Shown piece after piece: positions 1 through 5,715 of a stretch of 15,164 nucleotides of DNA. The position numbers and the translations under genes are program-made. The DNA is taken from contig WQRM01000006.1 of assembly GCA_009786735.1 (NCBI GenBank), positions 4,693 to 19,856 on the forward strand, read 5' to 3'. The DNA comes from Oscillospiraceae bacterium (lineage in GTDB: Bacteria; Bacillota; Clostridia; Oscillospirales; Acutalibacteraceae). Position 1 is the first letter of the stretch; each line of letters opens with the position of its first letter. The notes under the pieces are model-generated. The model saw nothing but the letters and a program-made list of their open reading frames with translations. It ran no database searches and had not been told where the DNA came from.

Positions 1-94
1 TATGTGATATTAAAATAAAAAATAAGAATAGAAAGTGCCCGCACGTGCTCCCATTTACAGGGGAAGCGCTGTGTGGGTAACGGAGAATTTTCTC

Positions 95-1894
95 TTGCAA
101 CAAAACGAAAAACAAAACAAACCGCAGGCAAAAAAGCAGCCTGCGCAGCAACGCGCTGCCCAAGGCACGAATACTTCGGTCATTCGCAGCAAAAAAGGCG
201 CGCAACAACCCAAAGGGCAAAAGCGCCAAAAGCAAGACCCGCTCAAGCTCGCCTTTCTCGGCGGTTTGAACGAAGTGGGCAAAAACCTCACCGTGTATGA
301 ATACAAAGGCGAGCGCCTGGCGGTGGACTGCGGCTTGGCATTCCCCGACGCAGAGGCGCCCGGCATCGACTTAATCATCCCCGACTTTTCGTGGCTAGAG
401 CAAAACTACGAAATGCTCAAGGGCATCGTCATCACTCACGGGCACGAGGATCACATCGGTGGTCTCGCTTACCTGCTCAAGCGCGTCAACGTGCCGGTGT
501 ATGCCACCAAGCTCACGCTGGGGCTCATTCGCGGCAAGCTCAAAGAGCACAAGATGCTCGACCGCGTGAAGCTGCATGAGATTCGCGCGCGTGACACCTT
601 TGAGCTCGGCGGATTCACCATCGAGCCCATCCACGTCAACCACTCCATCCCCGACGCGGTGGCGCTGGCCATCACTTGCGGGGCTGGCACGGTGATCCAA
701 ACCGGCGACTTCAAGATTGATACCACGCCCATCGACGGCGACATGATTGACCTCGCTCGCTTTGCGCACTACGGCAAAAAAGGCGTGCTCGCGCTGTTGA
801 GTGACTCAACGAACGCCGAGCGCGCAGGCTTCACCATGAGCGAGCGCAAGGTTGGCGAAAGCTTTGAGGCGCTGTTCCGCAAAGCCGCCAACAAGCGGCT
901 GATTGTGGCTACCTTTAGCTCCAACGTGCACCGCGTGCAGCAGATTATCGACGCCGCCGTCAGCAGTGGCCGCAAAGTGGCACTCATGGGGCGCAGCATG
1001 GAGAACTTCGTCAGCATCGCGCTTGACCTAGGCTACCTGCGCGCACCCGAGGGGATTATTATCCCGCTGGAGTGGCTCAACCGCTTCACGCCCGAGCAGC
1101 TGGTGATCATCACCACCGGCAGCCAAGGCGAGCCGATGAGCGCGCTGACCCGCATGGCCTTCAGCGACCACCGCCGCGTGGAAATCACCCCGCGTGACTG
1201 CGTGATTATCTCCGCCACGCCCATTCCCGGCAACGAAAAAACCGTGGGACGCGTGGTCAACGAGCTGCTCAAGCTCGGCGCAGACGTGGTGTATGAGAAA
1301 ATGTATGACGTGCACGTGAGCGGTCACGCCTGTGCCGAAGAGCTGAAAATCCTCATGGGATTGACCAAACCGCGCTACTTCATCCCCGTGCATGGCGAGC
1401 AAAAACACCTGATGAAGCACGCGCAACTCGCGCTTTCCATGGGCATTGACCCGAACAATATCATGATTGCCGACAATGGCATCATGCTGGAGCTGACCAA
1501 CCGCGCGATGAAAGTGGGCGAACCCGTGCCCGCCGGCAGCGTGTATGTTGACGGCTACGGCGTGGGCGACGTGGGCAGCGCGGTCATCCGTGACCGCAAG
1601 CATTTGGCGCAAGAAGGCATGGTGATCGTGACCGTTTGCGTGGAAAGCCAAACCGGGCAGCTGCTTGCCGGACCGGATATCCAGAGCAAAGGCTTTGTGT
1701 ACGTCAAGGAATCCGGTGACTTGATGGAGGAAGCCCGCCGCCACGCCATCGCCGTGGTGGAGAACTTCCCCGCCCGCAGCCGACGTGACAGCAACGCACT
1801 CAAGGGCAAGCTGCGCGAGGATATCTCGGACTTGATGTATCAGCGCACGCGCCGTCGCCCGCTGATTGTGCCGGTGGTGTTGGAGGGCAACTAG
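95..1894 (+). CDS. rnj: Ribonuclease J (RNase J), metallo-beta-lactamase/beta-CASP family
   Basis: Endo- and 5'-3' exoribonuclease for mRNA turnover and rRNA maturation in the cytoplasm. About 599 aa from the chosen start. The metallo-beta-lactamase zinc motif HGHEDHIGG is at about residues 115-123, followed by HSIPDAVALAI, QTGDFKID and DSTNAER. The beta-CASP region and the C-terminal PVHGEQKHL motif are intact. The core begins near LAFLGGLNEVGKN (residue 52). Before it lies a Lys/Gln-rich, probably disordered tail of about 50 residues, longer than in the usual ~555-aa enzymes. Start choice: the frame is open from a GTG at 35, but TTG at 95 has GGAG 9 bases upstream; GTG at 71 with a weaker AGGGGA is the alternative. 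Function is certain at family level; J1 versus J2 cannot be told here. Confidence 0.94.
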   Translation: MQQNEKQNKPQAKKQPAQQRAAQGTNTSVIRSKKGAQQPKGQKRQKQDPLKLAFLGGLNEVGKNLTVYEYKGERLAVDCGLAFPDAEAPGIDLIIPDFSWLEQNYEMLKGIVITHGHEDHIGGLAYLLKRVNVPVYATKLTLGLIRGKLKEHKMLDRVKLHEIRARDTFELGGFTIEPIHVNHSIPDAVALAITCGAGTVIQTGDFKIDTTPIDGDMIDLARFAHYGKKGVLALLSDSTNAERAGFTMSERKVGESFEALFRKAANKRLIVATFSSNVHRVQQIIDAAVSSGRKVALMGRSMENFVSIALDLGYLRAPEGIIIPLEWLNRFTPEQLVIITTGSQGEPMSALTRMAFSDHRRVEITPRDCVIISATPIPGNEKTVGRVVNELLKLGADVVYEKMYDVHVSGHACAEELKILMGLTKPRYFIPVHGEQKHLMKHAQLALSMGIDPNNIMIADNGIMLELTNRAMKVGEPVPAGSVYVDGYGVGDVGSAVIRDRKHLAQEGMVIVTVCVESQTGQLLAGPDIQSKGFVYVKESGDLMEEARRHAIAVVENFPARSRRDSNALKGKLREDISDLMYQRTRRRPLIVPVVLEGN

Positions 1895-1987
1895 CGGCAG
1901 GCAGGCGCTTCGCGGCAATAGCCGATGCGTTGCGGAAAACGCGTGAATTGCAGCAAATATCCAGCTAGATTTTCATAAAAATTTCAC

Positions 1988-2016
1988 TTGCAATTGGGCT
2001 CGTCCTGTGGTATCAT
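1988..2016 (+). promoter_or_regulatory. Sigma-A-type promoter for the PIG-L gene
   Basis: TTGCAA (1988-1993) and TATCAT (2011-2016) are separated by exactly 17 bases, matching the housekeeping consensus 4/6 and 5/6. Start of transcription would fall near 2023, about 27 bases before the ATG at 2050. The gene therefore probably has its own transcript rather than depending on RNase J read-through. Confidence 0.6.
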
Positions 2017-2049
2017 AGTAAGGTATGCTACCAATAGGAGGAGCCCATT

Positions 2050-2886
2050 ATGCATTTGCACAATCCAACCGCGCAAGCCCATTTTCCCAATGGCGAAACT
2101 AGCCTCGCCCGCACCACAGACCTCTGCATCGCCGCCCACCAAGATGACATCGAAATCATGGCCTTCGCGCCGATTATCGACTGCTATGGCAAGGCGGACA
2201 AGCACTTCACCGGCGTGACGGTGACCGACGGCGGCGGCGCGCCCCGCAGCGGAATTTATGCTGACTACACCGATGACGACATGAAAGTCATCCGCGCCAT
2301 TGAACAAAACCAAGCCGCAGACCTGGGCAAATACGCCGCGCAGTTGCAGCTTGCCTATCCCAGCTCGGCCGTGAAAGCCGCCGATAGCCCAGACTTGGTC
2401 AACGAGCTGCGCGACATCATTCTGGCCTGTAAAGCCGACACCCTTTACACCCACAATCTCGCGGACAAGCACGACACCCACGTCGCCGTTGCTCTGCAGG
2501 TGATCCGTGCGCTGCGCAGCCTCCCCGCAGAGCAACGCCCCAAGCGCGTGGTGAGCATGGAAGTTTGGCGTAGCCTGGACTGGCTCAACGATGAAGACAA
2601 AGTGGCGCAGAACACCGGCGCGCATCCCAACGTGGCGGCCGCGTTGCTAGGCGTGTATGACAGCCAAATCGCGGGCGGCAAGCGCTATGATTTGGCGAGT
2701 ATCGGTCGCCGCCTGGCCAACGCGACCTTCTTCGCCAGCCACGATGTGGACGACAGCGACAGCATGAGCTACGGCATGGACATCACCGCGCTGGTCAACA
2801 GCGACGCCGAGCCCGCAGCGTTCATTCAGGCATATATCGACAAATTCGCACAAGATGTGCAAACGCGCATCGCGAAGCTCAGTTAA
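2050..2886 (+). CDS. PIG-L/LmbE family zinc-dependent deacetylase
   Basis: 278-aa cytoplasmic protein of the PIG-L/LmbE fold, whose members remove N-acyl (usually acetyl) groups from amino sugars or related conjugates such as GlcNAc-inositol, GlcNAc-malate and N-acylated antibiotics. The zinc motif AHQDD is at residues 29-33 and the second metal-binding segment HDTH at 141-144. No signal peptide or membrane segment is seen. AGGAGGAG at 2036-2043 lies 6 bases before ATG 2050, so the start is secure. The next gene is a sugar-kinase-like ROK protein, so a role in amino-sugar or glycoconjugate salvage is possible, but the substrate cannot be read from sequence. Family call is firm; substrate unknown. 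Confidence 0.88.
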   Translation: MHLHNPTAQAHFPNGETSLARTTDLCIAAHQDDIEIMAFAPIIDCYGKADKHFTGVTVTDGGGAPRSGIYADYTDDDMKVIRAIEQNQAADLGKYAAQLQLAYPSSAVKAADSPDLVNELRDIILACKADTLYTHNLADKHDTHVAVALQVIRALRSLPAEQRPKRVVSMEVWRSLDWLNDEDKVAQNTGAHPNVAAALLGVYDSQIAGGKRYDLASIGRRLANATFFASHDVDDSDSMSYGMDITALVNSDAEPAAFIQAYIDKFAQDVQTRIAKLS

Positions 2887-2935
2887 CGCGCCGACGCGAA
2901 GTTTTCGCTACTTTTTTTGGAAAAAAAGTAGCACA
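2887..2935. repeat. Stem-loop repeat, family 1 copy A
   Basis: Directly after the PIG-L stop codon. A GC-rich arm (GACGCGAAG, 2893-2901) is followed by a perfect 12-bp stem, GCTACTTTTTTT at 2907-2918 and its complement at 2921-2932, with only GG between. The architecture (GC arm, AGTTTT, then a long T/A stem) recurs at 2978-3028, 12576-12631 and 12711-12757. The T run lies inside the stem, not after it, so this is not a classical intrinsic terminator for the upstream gene. Confidence 0.7.
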
Positions 2936-2977
2936 AAAAAACTGACTTGTGTAAAATAATATCTCATAAAAAATCCC

Positions 2978-3028
2978 CCGCGCGCAGCGCGACTAGGTTT
3001 TTTGGTTCTTTTTTTGCAAAAAAAGAAC
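2978..3028. repeat. Stem-loop repeat, family 1 copy B
   Basis: Core CCGCGCGCAGCGCGACTA at 2978-2995, then GGTTTTTTG, then a perfect 24-base palindrome (GTTCTTTTTTTG at 3005-3016 and its complement at 3017-3028). The 18-base core occurs as an exact reverse complement at 12614-12631 after ridA. The palindrome ends only three bases before the ribosome binding site of the following gene, so in mRNA it could influence translation of that gene. Confidence 0.75.
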
Positions 3029-3043
3029 AAGAAAGGAGTTATC

Positions 3044-4405
3044 ATGACGTTTTTAGGCATCGACATCCCCCTCAAACACACGCCTGCGCTTGACCCGGGC
3101 TACATCCCCATGGCGGTGTTCGCGCGTGAATTTCTCAAGCTTGCGAGCAAGCCAATCGCCATTGCGGTGCAGCGCAACGACGGCCTCACCGCAGTGTATG
3201 ACACCTTCATCACCGGCACAAACGTGGAGGCCGATCGCTACTATGTTGAGCGCACAGTGAAGTTTTTGCTGTGGGCAAAGGGCGGGTTTTGCGTGAGCAT
3301 CTGTGGCGATGATGACATGGCTGCGCACATCAAAGCGACCTACGCAGACGGCGGTGCGCGCGCGTTCGACGCAGCGTTCATGGCGCGAGTGTATGAGCAA
3401 CCATTCACTGTAAAGGCATTGCCCTTGACAGACAAACCCGCCGTGCGCGAGAAGTCCAAGCCCGTGGGCGGCAATCTTAGCGGCTGTCGCATCGGCTTTG
3501 ACGCGGGCGGCAGTGACCGCAAAGTGAGTGCCGTGATTGACGGCGAAGCGGTGTATAGCGAAGAGGTCGTTTGGCATCCAAAGATCAATCCCGACCCGCA
3601 ATATCACTTCGATGGCATCGTCAGCGCCATGAAAACCGCAGCCAGCAAGCTGCCGCGCGTGGATGCCATTGGCGTGAGCAGCGCAGGCATTTACATCGAC
3701 AATCGCACCATGGTCGCGTCGCTGTTCCTCAAAGTGCCGCAGGACAAATTCGACGCGCAGGTGAAGAATATCTACCAGCGTGCGGCCGCGGAAATCGGCG
3801 CAGATCTGCCGCTTAACGTCGTCAACGACGGCGACGTGACGGCGCTTGCGGGCTCCATGGAGCTCAACGACACGGCGGTGCTGGGCATTGCCATGGGCAC
3901 GAGTGAGGCCGGCGGCTTTGTGGACGAAGACGGCAACATCACCGGCTGGCTCAACGAGCTTGCGTTCGCGCCTGTGGATGCTGCGCCGACCGCCATGGAA
4001 GACGAGTGGAGCGGCGACATCGGCTGCGGCGTGAAGTACTTCAGCCAAGACGGCGTGATCAAGCTTGCCGGGCACGCGGGCATCGCGTTTGATGAGTCCG
4101 CCGCGCCGGGCGAGAAGCTCAAAGTGGTGCAGGGTTTGCTGGCCGACGGCGACCCGCGTGCTGTGCAAGTGTTTGAGTCCATCGGCTGCTATCTGGGGCA
4201 TACATTGCCGTACTATCATGGGTTTTACGGCTTCCGTCACGTGCTGCTGCTGGGTCGTGTGATGAGCGGCGAAGGCGGCAACCTCATCCTCGCGGGCGCG
4301 AAAAAAGTGCTTGCCGAGGAGTACCCCGCCTGCACCTTCAACGTGCATGTGCCGGACGAAAAATCCCGCCGCGTGGGGCAAAGCGTAGCTGCCGCAAGCC
4401 TATAA
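3044..4405 (+). CDS. ROK-family/ASKHA-fold sugar-kinase-like protein with N-terminal extension
   Basis: 453 aa. Residues ~150-453 carry ASKHA ATPase landmarks in ROK order: phosphate-1-like loop GFDAGGSDRK (151-160), VSSAGIYID (211-219), VNDGDVTALAG (260-270, position of the catalytic Asp in ROK kinases), GIAMGTSEAGG (281-291) and GRVMSGEGGNLILAGAKK (404-421). The usual ROK zinc motif (CxCGxxGCxE) is absent; the segment around DIGCGVKYF does not replace it. Residues 1-145 are an extra N-terminal region I do not recognise. No DNA-binding HTH is evident, so a kinase-like enzyme is more likely than an Xyl/NagC-type repressor. AAAGGAG at 3032-3038 sets ATG 3044; a longer in-frame start at 3002 would read through the repeat and has no ribosome site. 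Substrate unknown. Confidence 0.72.
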   Translation: MTFLGIDIPLKHTPALDPGYIPMAVFAREFLKLASKPIAIAVQRNDGLTAVYDTFITGTNVEADRYYVERTVKFLLWAKGGFCVSICGDDDMAAHIKATYADGGARAFDAAFMARVYEQPFTVKALPLTDKPAVREKSKPVGGNLSGCRIGFDAGGSDRKVSAVIDGEAVYSEEVVWHPKINPDPQYHFDGIVSAMKTAASKLPRVDAIGVSSAGIYIDNRTMVASLFLKVPQDKFDAQVKNIYQRAAAEIGADLPLNVVNDGDVTALAGSMELNDTAVLGIAMGTSEAGGFVDEDGNITGWLNELAFAPVDAAPTAMEDEWSGDIGCGVKYFSQDGVIKLAGHAGIAFDESAAPGEKLKVVQGLLADGDPRAVQVFESIGCYLGHTLPYYHGFYGFRHVLLLGRVMSGEGGNLILAGAKKVLAEEYPACTFNVHVPDEKSRRVGQSVAAASL

Positions 4406-4419
4406 GTTCATCAAAATTG

Positions 4420-4454
4420 AAAAAATTATCACCCGGTAGCGCTTGCTGCCGGGT
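4420..4454 (-). terminator. Intrinsic terminator, best on the minus strand
   Basis: ACCCGGTAGC (4431-4440) pairs with GCTGCCGGGT (4445-4454), ten pairs with one G:T, loop GCTT. Read on the minus strand, the hairpin is followed by GATAATTTTTTC, a good U tract. Read on the plus strand after the ROK gene, the tail is only weakly T-rich (GAACTCTATTTT). It may serve both directions, but its strength points to a minus-strand transcript ending here. Confidence 0.65.
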
Positions 4455-4482
4455 GAACTCTATTTTGTGCGTTGTGGATGCC

Positions 4483-4653
4483 TTAAAACCACATCCAGAT
4501 GAACCCAAAGCCCACGAAGAACAGCAGCCAGTTTGAAGAAAATACACAAAGCCCCTGTTCAGCAAGGGTTTTCTTCGTGAGAAGCGAAGCGACTTGCGCC
4601 CCGCAGGGGTGTGTCACCACACCAACTTTGCTATAATGCACGAGATAGTGCAT
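4483..4653 (-). CDS. Small ORF with hydrophobic C-terminus, unknown
   Basis: Minus-strand frame of 56 codons from an ATG at 4653 (an upstream in-frame start exists at 4671). The last 16 residues, NWLLFFVGFGFIWMWF, could form a single membrane segment. The frame is followed 29 bases later by a hairpin with a U tract in the right direction. No clear ribosome binding site is seen and I recognise no family. A chance ORF across a decayed sequence is a real alternative. Confidence 0.22.
   Translation of the reverse strand: MHYLVHYSKVGVVTHPCGAQVASLLTKKTLAEQGLCVFSSNWLLFFVGFGFIWMWF
4629..4653 (+). promoter_or_regulatory. Extended -10 promoter with overlapping inverted repeat
   Basis: TGCTATAAT (4629-4637) is a perfect extended -10 element; no good -35 box lies 16-18 bases upstream. 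The 3' end of the -10 box and the start region lie in a 7-bp inverted repeat, AATGCAC (4635-4641) and GTGCATT (4648-4654), with a GAGATA spacer. Such a repeat could be a repressor operator or the first hairpin of a transcript. The transcript would start near 4644. Confidence 0.45.
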
Positions 4654-4840
4654 TTTGGGGGTACGCGTCAAATACTGGGATACAGTCCCCTGCCTACCGG
4701 CAGGATTGTTGCGGCTTTTCGTCCCACGGCAACTGGATCAGGTGATTGTGCAACTCAAGGCGCCAAACGCCGCATTGGTGATTGTTGAACGGAGTGCTGA
4801 GCAGTAAACGATTGAGGGGGAGCTGATGCTCCCCTTTACG
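4644..4840 (+). ncRNA. Candidate structured small RNA or very short gene
   Basis: Between the extended -10 promoter and a terminator-like hairpin there are three further stems: CCTGCC/GGCAGG (4689-4694/4699-4704), GTTGC/GCAAC (4708-4712/4729-4733) and GGGGAGC/GCTCCCC (4817-4823/4828-4834, loop TGAT, then TTTACGG). One frame is also open from TTG 4655 to TAA 4807 (50 residues) and its end, VIVQLKAPNAALVIVERSAEQ with an A after the first I removed or not, reads like protein; it has no ribosome binding site. Two near-identical 14-mers (GGTGATTGT..) start at 4741 and 4777. It does not match tmRNA, 6S, SRP or RNase P RNA features I know. RNA, small protein and gene remnant remain open. Confidence 0.28.
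4816..4838 (+). terminator. Terminator-like hairpin
   Basis: GGGGAGC (4817-4823) and GCTCCCC (4828-4834) pair perfectly with a TGAT loop. The tail is only TTTACGG, with a TTTTT run 12 bases further on, so termination efficiency may be modest. Confidence 0.45.
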
Positions 4841-4903
4841 GCAACTTTTTCTGCATTATTTCGCCAAAACTAAGCTGGTGACGTTCTTGGAAATGCCAAT
4901 GTG

Positions 4904-5077
4904 ATGCTTTATCTTGAAGCGATTGCATACTTACGCGAAGAGGGTAGAGTGATAGTCGAGGCCAATGAATTGCTATTTGCCAAGCTGAAAATCGGCGCGA
5001 AACCGTCGGCTAAAATGTCGCCCACGCGGGTGTGCCGGGGCGTTTTGTTTTTTCTTGGGATTATGCCGTACGAATGA
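4904..5077 (+). CDS. Small ORF, 57 residues, unknown
   Basis: Open frame from ATG 4904 (or GTG 4901) to TGA 5075-5077, reading MLYLEAIAYLREEGRVI at its start and ending GVLFFLGIMPYE. Composition is protein-like: an amphipathic Leu/Ala/Glu-rich first half, then a Lys-rich middle. It uses TTA, AGA, ATA and CTA codons that are rare in the flanking ilv genes, so it may be foreign or the remnant of a longer foreign gene. Only a weak GGAA lies 7 bases before the GTG. The frame is closed by TAA at 4871-4873, so it is not simply the end of an intact larger gene. No family recognised. Confidence 0.3.
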   Translation: MLYLEAIAYLREEGRVIVEANELLFAKLKIGAKPSAKMSPTRVCRGVLFFLGIMPYE

Positions 5078-5131
5078 AGGTGATCGTTATCCCAAACGTA
5101 AGGCCGATTTTAGTATAAATAGAGCCAAGGT

Positions 5132-5239
5132 ATGCCACAGCCAGCGGAAATTGTGCTGGGCGTGCTCGGTGCGTTAGTGGCACTTGCCCTGGGTGTTCTT
5201 GCTTTTTTCTTCTTTGTGTGGCCAATGTTTAGTGTGTAG
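5132..5239 (+). CDS. Very small hydrophobic protein (35 aa), probable single membrane segment
   Basis: ATG 5132 to TAG 5237-5239. After a short polar start (MPQPAE) there is one continuous hydrophobic stretch of about 27 residues, rich in Leu/Val/Ala/Gly and ending FFFFVWPMF. It is followed 16 bases later by a strong terminator. TATAAA at 5114-5119 is a possible -10 box, which would leave almost no 5' leader; AAGG lies directly before the ATG, too close for a standard ribosome site. Candidates are a small membrane regulator, a hydrophobic type I-like toxin, or chance. The neat ORF-plus-terminator layout favours a real unit. Confidence 0.4.
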   Translation: MPQPAEIVLGVLGALVALALGVLAFFFFVWPMFSV

Positions 5240-5255
5240 CCAGTGCATGAAAACC

Positions 5256-5278
5256 GCCCCTCTTCGGAGGGGCTTTTT
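5256..5278 (+). terminator. Strong intrinsic terminator
   Basis: GCCCCTC (5256-5262), TTCG tetraloop, GAGGGGC (5267-5273), then TTTTT (5274-5278). The cUUCGg loop and U run are textbook. It closes the small hydrophobic ORF unit and insulates the ilv promoter from upstream transcription. Confidence 0.9.
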
Positions 5279-5467
5279 GCGGCTTTAGCGGAACGGTGAC
5301 AATCACCGCCACCACCGCCGATGACAACCGCAGGGGCTATCTCGTGATCGCAGCCCGCGTGCCCGGCGAGCTTCGCTGGCATTGGCGTTGCCGTGAATGC
5401 CCCCAATTAGCTGCGTTTGGACAAAGACAAAGCCACGCTCGCGGGAAAGCGGCATGTAAATTATGCG

Positions 5468-5482
5468 ATTTTTCAAAAAAAT
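5468..5482 (+). promoter_or_regulatory. Possible CodY-box-like site upstream of the ilv promoter
   Basis: ATTTTTCAAAAAAAT matches 12 of 15 positions of the CodY consensus (AATTTTCWGAAAATT) and ends two bases before the -35 box of the ilv promoter. CodY represses ilv operons in many Bacillota using branched-chain amino acids and GTP as signals. The site is A/T-rich, so a chance match is possible, and no codY gene is in the window. Confidence 0.3.
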
Positions 5483-5484
5483 GC

Positions 5485-5513
5485 TTTACAAATCGACTTT
5501 AACGTGGTATAAT
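5485..5513 (+). promoter_or_regulatory. Strong promoter of the ilv operon
   Basis: TTTACA (5485-5490), 17-base spacer, TATAAT (5508-5513), with TGG directly before the -10 giving an extended -10 (TGnTATAAT). This is the best-placed promoter for ilvB and the genes behind it. Transcription should begin near 5519-5521, leaving a leader of about 195 bases before ilvB. Confidence 0.8.
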
Positions 5514-5518
5514 AGGTC

Positions 5519-5715
5519 ATGTTAGCAACCATTCGGGCTGTATATGGCAACTGTAAACACTGCGCAAAGGCTACATTCATTGATATGTAAGGTTTTTTCG
5601 CAGAACCCTTATGGTTATTTCCGTACCACCTGCAGGCGCGAAACAGCCCTCATGTGAAAGAGCCTTTGCATTGCTGCAAAGGGCTTTCTTTCTATCAAGC
5701 CAAGGAGCGTTTTTC
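5519..5715 (+). promoter_or_regulatory. Structured leader of the ilv operon with attenuator-like hairpin
   Basis: The leader ends in a hairpin, GAAAG-AG-CCTTTGCA (5656-5670), TTGC, TGCAAAGG-G-CTTTC (5675-5688), followed by TTTC, lying just before the ilvB ribosome site AAGGAG (5702-5707). AGCCCT at 5645-5650 is complementary to AGGGCT at 5680-5685 in the 3' arm, so an alternative pairing that breaks the hairpin is possible. A 23-codon ORF (5519-5590, starting MLATIRAVYG) begins at or within a base or two of the predicted transcript start; it has only scattered Leu/Ile/Val codons. No T-box motif (TGGNACCGCG) is present. Regulation by attenuation is inference. Confidence 0.45.

Larger units (their letters stand above)
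4406..5280. other. Region without a long gene but with several small transcription-unit-like signals
   Basis: About 875 bases with no ORF resembling a known family. It contains, left to right: a terminator-like hairpin, a minus-strand small ORF, an extended -10 promoter with an overlapping inverted repeat, a structured stretch with a 50-codon open frame, a 57-codon small ORF, a 35-residue hydrophobic ORF, and a strong terminator. Base composition is more AT-rich than the flanking genes. It may be a decayed accessory insertion or a cluster of small RNAs and small proteins; both readings are inference. Confidence 0.5.

Noticed and set aside
1028..1918. 296-codon minus-strand ORF opposite RNase J
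   Set aside because: Antisense shadow; composition rich in His and Ala, no motifs.
1895..1980. Terminator after RNase J
   Set aside because: Only a 5-bp GCGTT/AACGC hairpin without a U tract; not convincing.
2907..2932. Classical intrinsic terminator for the PIG-L gene
   Set aside because: The T run is in the 5' arm of the stem and the sequence after the stem is A-rich, so there is no U tract in the transcript after the hairpin.
3053..4381. 442-codon minus-strand ORF opposite the ROK-like gene
   Set aside because: His/Ala/Arg-rich shadow translation, no recognisable domain; the plus-strand frame has clear ASKHA motifs and a good ribosome site.
5296..5502. 68-codon plus-strand ORF upstream of ilvB beginning VTITATTADDN
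   Set aside because: Looks faintly like an amino acid operon leader peptide, but it ends inside the ilv promoter, so it cannot be in the ilv transcript, and it has no ribosome site. The stretch 5281-5484 otherwise shows nothing I can support.
5519..5715. T-box riboswitch for ilvB
   Set aside because: The invariant TGGNACCGCG antiterminator sequence and a Stem I specifier layout are not found in the leader.
5611..5715. Longer N-terminus for IlvB from ATG 5611
   Set aside because: No ribosome site at 5611, the extra residues run through the attenuator hairpin, and ATG 5716 has AAGGAG at ideal distance and starts like the family.
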